A stretch of DNA of 9,839 nt, taken from contig JBBRDB010000088.1 of NCBI GenBank assembly GCA_038204345.1, positions 1 through 9,839 of the forward strand, in the 5' to 3' direction. Below the pieces are notes generated by a model. That model searched no databases. It was not told where the DNA came from and saw nothing but the letters and a program-made list of their open reading frames with translations. Of this stretch, positions 6,886-9,839 are shown piece after piece (the first letter of the stretch is position 1; the number at the start of each line of letters is the position of its first letter). The translations under genes were made by a program, and so were the position numbers. Origin of the DNA: JAHJSA01 sp038204345 (GTDB taxonomy: Bacteria > Actinomycetota > Thermoleophilia > RBG-16-64-13).

Positions 6886-6890
6886 CCTCC
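6886..6890 (-). promoter_or_regulatory. Shine-Dalgarno deciding the hisZ start
   Basis: GGAGG five bases before GTG 6880. It selects this start, which gives the family N-terminus, over the much longer open frame reaching 7120. Confidence 0.85.
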
Positions 6891-6905
6891 AGATCGTAGA
6901 TGCCA

Positions 6906-6911
6906 ATAGTA
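6906..6911 (-). promoter_or_regulatory. Possible -10 element before hisZ
   Basis: TACTAT on the minus strand, in the one AT-richer patch of an otherwise very GC-rich gap. Transcription would begin near 6899, leaving a leader of about 20 bases before hisZ. No convincing -35 hexamer is seen 16-19 bases upstream, so this is tentative. Being the only such candidate in the dnaE-hisZ gap, it is the best guess for a his-cluster promoter. Confidence 0.3.
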
Positions 6912-6939
6912 GCGCACGGTGGGCGCGCGAGGCCGGAGC

Positions 6940-7023
6940 GGCTATTCGACCGGCAGGGTGGACGAGGGGCTATGGCGCCGGACCGGCGCGAGCTAAGACG
7001 CCGAGCGGGCGGGCTAGGGCGCC
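6940..7023. repeat. Four degenerate copies of a 12-mer upstream of hisZ
   Basis: Plus-strand copies: GGCTATTCGACC (6940-6951), GGCTATGGCGCC (6968-6979), AGCTAAGACGCC (6991-7002) and GGCTAGGGCGCC (7012-7023). They start 28, 23 and 21 bases apart. The CTA core is identical in all four and the last three end in CGCC. They lie just upstream of the tentative promoter, where operator sites would be expected, but they could equally be decayed tandem repeats. Confidence 0.45.
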
Positions 7024-7091
7024 GGGAGGGCGGGCGACCACTGCCCCCCCAAGGCCGAGGGGGCGTTCGGCTGAGAAAGGATTTGCTGCGG

Positions 7092-7147
7092 CGTCGGCCG
7101 TACGACCGCCGACGTGGCACCGTTCCGCCGGTGCGGCCGCCGGCACC
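7092..7147 (-). other. Alternative hairpins downstream of dnaE
   Basis: In the transcript, GGTGC (7147-7143), GCACC (7134-7130) and GGTGC (7121-7117) occur in series, so the middle piece can pair with either flank. The second pairing extends to a 6-bp stem, GCACCG with CGGTGC, around a 6-base loop (7117-7134). Directly after it comes a 7-bp perfect stem, CGTCGGC with GCCGACG, around 9 bases (7092-7114). The following sequence has only a weak pyrimidine stretch. It may help end dnaE transcription or stabilise its 3' end; function is unknown. Confidence 0.4.
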
Positions 7148-7171
7148 CGGACTCCACCTTGAAGCGGCCCC

Positions 7172-9839
7172 CTAGGCGGTCAGCGCCGGATCGTAGCGGA
7201 AGACGCCGGCCTCGCCGAGCAGGACCCGGAGCTCGGCGAACAGACTGGTCTGCGGATCCACCTGGTAATTCCTGCCGCACTGCATGCGCACGCGACCCTG
7301 CTCGGTGTTCAGGTGCAACTCGACCGGGCACGGGCCCGGGAAGTTGGCCAGGATGGACTTGAGATCATCCAGGATGGTGCGCTGGAGGTTGACGGCGTCC
7401 AACTTGATGCACACGGGTTCCGTGCCTGTCTTCGGAATGAAGCGCTCGATGGTGAAGGGTATGAACTTCGCCTCGCTCTCCTCGCGCCGCTCCACCCGAC
7501 CCTTGATCTTGACCAGGCGGTCCTCCACCAGCAGGTCGCGCGAGTCGGAGTACAGCTTGGGAAAACAGGTGAGTTCGATCGAGTCCTCGATCCCCTGGAT
7601 AATCACGAAAGCCATCTGGTCGCCGGATTTGGTGGGCACCTTCTTGACCCGGGCCACCATGCCGATGATCGTGGTGATCTGGCCGTCGCTGAGGCCGCTC
7701 AACTCGCCCACCATATGCTCGGCTTCGTCGCGGATCTGGCGGCGAAGGTCGCGCAAAGGATGAGAAGTGAGGAAGATGCCGAGCGTCTCCTTCTCCAGCC
7801 GCAAGAGTTCGTCCTTGGTGAAATCCTCCTCCGGGATGGGCACGGGTTGCGCCCGCTCACTTTGTGCGCTTGAATCCCGAGCGACGCCGTCGGATGACCC
7901 CATCAGATCGAAGATCGACCCCTGTCCAGCTGCATCGTCGGCCAGTCTCTTTTGGCCGTTGGCCATGGCTTGGGCCAGGACGTGGAGCATGCCTTTACGC
8001 GACGACCCCGTAGAGTCCAGCCCTCCGGCCTTGATCAAGCTCTCGAGCGCCCGTTTGTTCACCACGCTCGGGTCGACCCGCTCACAGAAATCGAAGATGT
8101 CACGGAAGGGACCGCCGCTCTCCCGCGCCGCGATGATGAGCCTGATAGCGCCTTCTCCAACGTTCTTCACGGCGTTCAGACCGAAACGGATGCGCCGCTC
8201 CACCACCCGGAAGTCGAGCGCCGATTCGTTCACGTCGGGCGGCAGCACCTCTATGCCCATGTCGTTGGCCACGCCCACGTAGTACGGCACCTTGTCCTTG
8301 GTGTTCATGACACTGGAGATGAGAGCCGCCATGTATTCCATGGGGAAGTTGGCCTTGAGGTAAGCCGTGCGGTAGGCGATGAGAGCGTAGCAGGCCGCGT
8401 GGCTCTTGTTGAAAGAGTAGTCGCCGGCCTTCTCCATGAGCGACCACAGGTGATCGACCACCGCTTTTTTCGTGCCGCCCGCCAGGGCGCCCGCGCGGAA
8501 CTGAGGCTCCAAACGGTCGAGGACGGCTCTGATCTTCTTGCCGATGCCCTTGCGCAGATCGTCCGCCTCGGCCGGCGAGAAGCCGCCGATGCGCTTCGCG
8601 ATCTCCATCAACTGCTCCTGGTAGATGGCCACCCCATAAGTAGGCCGCAGGATGGGCTCCAGCCGTTCGTCGGGGAACTTGATGCTCTCGGGATTGCGCT
8701 TGTTGCGTGCGTACTGAGGGATGTACTCCATAGGGCCCGGACGGTAGAGGGCGACCAGCGCGATCAGATCCTCGAAACGGGTGGGTCCCACCTCGCGAAG
8801 CGCCTCACGCATGCCGCTCGACTCGAACTGGAACACGCCTTCGGAGTCGCCGGCGGCGAGCATCTCGTAGGTGCGCGCGTCGTCGAGGGGCAGGGCCTCC
8901 AGGTCGAACTCCGGATGACCGGCCTCTCGGATGATGGTCTCGGCCCCGGCGAGCACGTCCAGGTTGCGGAGCCCGAGGAAGTCCATCTTGAGCAGGCCCA
9001 GTTTCTCCACGTCGCCCATCGGGACCTGTGTGACTACTTCGGCGTCGCCCTTCTGCATGAGCGGCAGGTAATCGGTGAGCGGCTTGTCGGATATGACCAC
9101 GCCGGCCGCGTGGATAGAGTCCTGGCGGATCAACCCCTCCAAGGTCCGCGCCACATCCACCACTCGACGCACGGTGTCGTCCTCGTCGTTCTTGTCGTAC
9201 TCGATGCGTAGGTCCTGCTTCTCGCGCATACAATCGTCCAGCGTGGCCTTCGGACCCTCCGGGATGAGTTTGGCGATGCGATCGGCCACGTTGTAGGGCA
9301 CGTCCATGACACGGGCCGCGTCGCGGATGGCCTGACGGGCCTTGATGGTGCCGAAGGTGGCGATCTGCGCCACGCGATCGCGCCCGTACTTCTGGGCGAC
9401 GTAGTCGATGACCTTCTCCCGCCCCTCTACCGAGAAATCGATGTCGATGTCGGGCATGCTGATACGGGCGGGATTGAGGAAGCGCTCGAAGAGCAGATCG
9501 TATTCGAGCGGGTCGAGATCGGTTATGCCAAGCAGATACGACACCAGGGAGCCCGCCGCCGAGCCGCGACCCGGACCCACCGGGATGCCCGACTGCTTGG
9601 CGAAGGAGACGAAATCCCACACGATGAGGAAGTAGGGAGGGAAGCCCATCTCCTCGATGACCCGGAGTTCCATCTCCAAGCGCTCCAGCACCTCTGGTGA
9701 CGGCGTGCCCCGATAGCGCCGGGTGAGCCCCTCCTCGCACAGGTGCCGCAGGTAGGCCGGCTCGCCGTCGAAGCCCTCGGGCACCGTGTACTGCGGCAGC
9801 AGGATGCGGTCGAAGTCCATGGACACGTTGCAGCGCTCC
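7172..9839 (-). CDS. dnaE: DNA polymerase III alpha subunit DnaE, C-terminal three quarters (5' end outside window)
   Basis: DnaE is the replicative polymerase. The visible 888 codons run from the window edge; residues here are numbered from a GTG at 9826. That GTG is not the start, because ERCN just before it continues a conserved DnaE stretch. Catalytic aspartates are D128 and D130 (MPDIDIDF) and D282 (LLKMDFLGL). These match E. coli D401, D403 and D555 with a constant offset of 273, so about 270 residues, mainly the PHP domain, are missing. Other features are GPGRGSAAGSLVSYLLGI (84-101), a helix-hairpin-helix region (about 547-568), a clamp-binding motif QGSIFDL (635-641) and an OB fold (about 715-800), then a short C-terminal domain. 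This layout is DnaE rather than PolC. The stop TAG is at 7172. No intein or frameshift is seen in the visible part. Confidence 0.98.
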   Translation of the reverse strand, partial: ERCNVSMDFDRILLPQYTVPEGFDGEPAYLRHLCEEGLTRRYRGTPSPEVLERLEMELRVIEEMGFPPYFLIVWDFVSFAKQSGIPVGPGRGSAAGSLVSYLLGITDLDPLEYDLLFERFLNPARISMPDIDIDFSVEGREKVIDYVAQKYGRDRVAQIATFGTIKARQAIRDAARVMDVPYNVADRIAKLIPEGPKATLDDCMREKQDLRIEYDKNDEDDTVRRVVDVARTLEGLIRQDSIHAAGVVISDKPLTDYLPLMQKGDAEVVTQVPMGDVEKLGLLKMDFLGLRNLDVLAGAETIIREAGHPEFDLEALPLDDARTYEMLAAGDSEGVFQFESSGMREALREVGPTRFEDLIALVALYRPGPMEYIPQYARNKRNPESIKFPDERLEPILRPTYGVAIYQEQLMEIAKRIGGFSPAEADDLRKGIGKKIRAVLDRLEPQFRAGALAGGTKKAVVDHLWSLMEKAGDYSFNKSHAACYALIAYRTAYLKANFPMEYMAALISSVMNTKDKVPYYVGVANDMGIEVLPPDVNESALDFRVVERRIRFGLNAVKNVGEGAIRLIIAARESGGPFRDIFDFCERVDPSVVNKRALESLIKAGGLDSTGSSRKGMLHVLAQAMANGQKRLADDAAGQGSIFDLMGSSDGVARDSSAQSERAQPVPIPEEDFTKDELLRLEKETLGIFLTSHPLRDLRRQIRDEAEHMVGELSGLSDGQITTIIGMVARVKKVPTKSGDQMAFVIIQGIEDSIELTCFPKLYSDSRDLLVEDRLVKIKGRVERREESEAKFIPFTIERFIPKTGTEPVCIKLDAVNLQRTILDDLKSILANFPGPCPVELHLNTEQGRVRMQCGRNYQVDPQTSLFAELRVLLGEAGVFRYDPALTA

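Larger units (their letters stand above)
6881..7171. other. dnaE-hisZ intergenic region
   Basis: These 291 bases hold no believable gene; the open frames across them on both strands give Arg-, Pro- and Gly-rich products without a start site. In the transcribed direction, reading from dnaE, the region contains: a set of GC-rich inverted repeats just after the dnaE stop (7117-7147 and 7092-7114); a short C5/G5 stem around an 8-base loop (7046-7063); four spaced copies of a degenerate 12-mer (6940-7023); a possible -10 element; and the hisZ Shine-Dalgarno. No stem is followed by a clear U-run, so no intrinsic dnaE terminator can be assigned. No His-codon run, as in a his leader peptide, and no T-box sequence is present. 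Confidence 0.7.

Noticed and set aside
6881..7120. An 80-residue N-terminal extension of HisZ
   Set aside because: It is Arg/Pro/Ser-rich, matches no HisZ feature and has no ribosome-binding site, while GTG 6880 has a strong one and gives the family N-terminus.
6881..7171. T-box riboswitch or his-type attenuator leader before hisZ
   Set aside because: A GGCGGAACGGTGCC stretch caught the eye, but the T-box consensus is not matched, there is no His-codon run, and no stem followed by a U-run.
7952..9211. A 419-codon open frame on the plus strand opposite dnaE
   Set aside because: It is the mirror of a long GC-rich gene; the product has no recognisable domain, while the minus strand encodes unmistakable DnaE motifs.
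9815..9826. GTG at 9826 as the start of dnaE
   Set aside because: The frame stays open to the window edge and the codons before it (ERCN) continue a conserved DnaE stretch; the constant 273-residue offset from E. coli catalytic positions shows the true start is well outside.

Overview
The window is a compact, GC-rich stretch in which every convincing gene lies on the minus strand. Read in the direction of transcription (from the right edge leftward) it holds: the last three quarters of dnaE (DNA polymerase III alpha subunit, 5' end outside the window), a 291-base gap, then a tight histidine cluster hisZ-hisG-hisD-(120-base gap)-hisB-hisH-hisA-hisF, and finally the first 250 codons of a major facilitator superfamily (MFS) transporter that runs off the left edge.

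The his genes cover most of the pathway from PRPP and ATP to histidine. HisG needs HisZ for the first step. HisA and the HisH/HisF pair make imidazoleglycerol phosphate and AICAR, HisB dehydrates imidazoleglycerol phosphate, and HisD makes the last two oxidations to histidine. Missing from the window are hisC (often found between hisD and hisB, where this window has only a repeat-bearing spacer) and hisI/hisE (cyclohydrolase and pyrophosphohydrolase); these must be elsewhere if the organism makes histidine. Gene junctions are very tight: CTGA overlap (hisZ/hisG), GTGA overlap (hisG/hisD), and spacers of 5, 8, 1 and 13 bases after hisB, hisH, hisA and hisF. One or two transcripts with translational coupling are therefore likely.

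The organism is a GC-rich bacterium that uses GTG starts heavily and strong GGAGG ribosome-binding sites. A short-form HisG with HisZ, and a HisA carrying the GGGIR motif rather than the SGGIR form I recall for actinobacterial PriA, argue against a typical mycobacterium or streptomycete. A deep-branching actinobacterial, chloroflexotal or similar lineage is possible, but taxonomy cannot be settled from this sequence.

I see no novel system here; this is mainly ordinary core metabolism. The details worth a second look are: an apparent CTG start codon for hisG; a short tandem/inverted repeat cluster that overlaps the hisD stop codon; a four-times-repeated degenerate 12-mer and alternative hairpins in the dnaE-hisZ gap; and an MFS transporter appended to the end of the his cluster.
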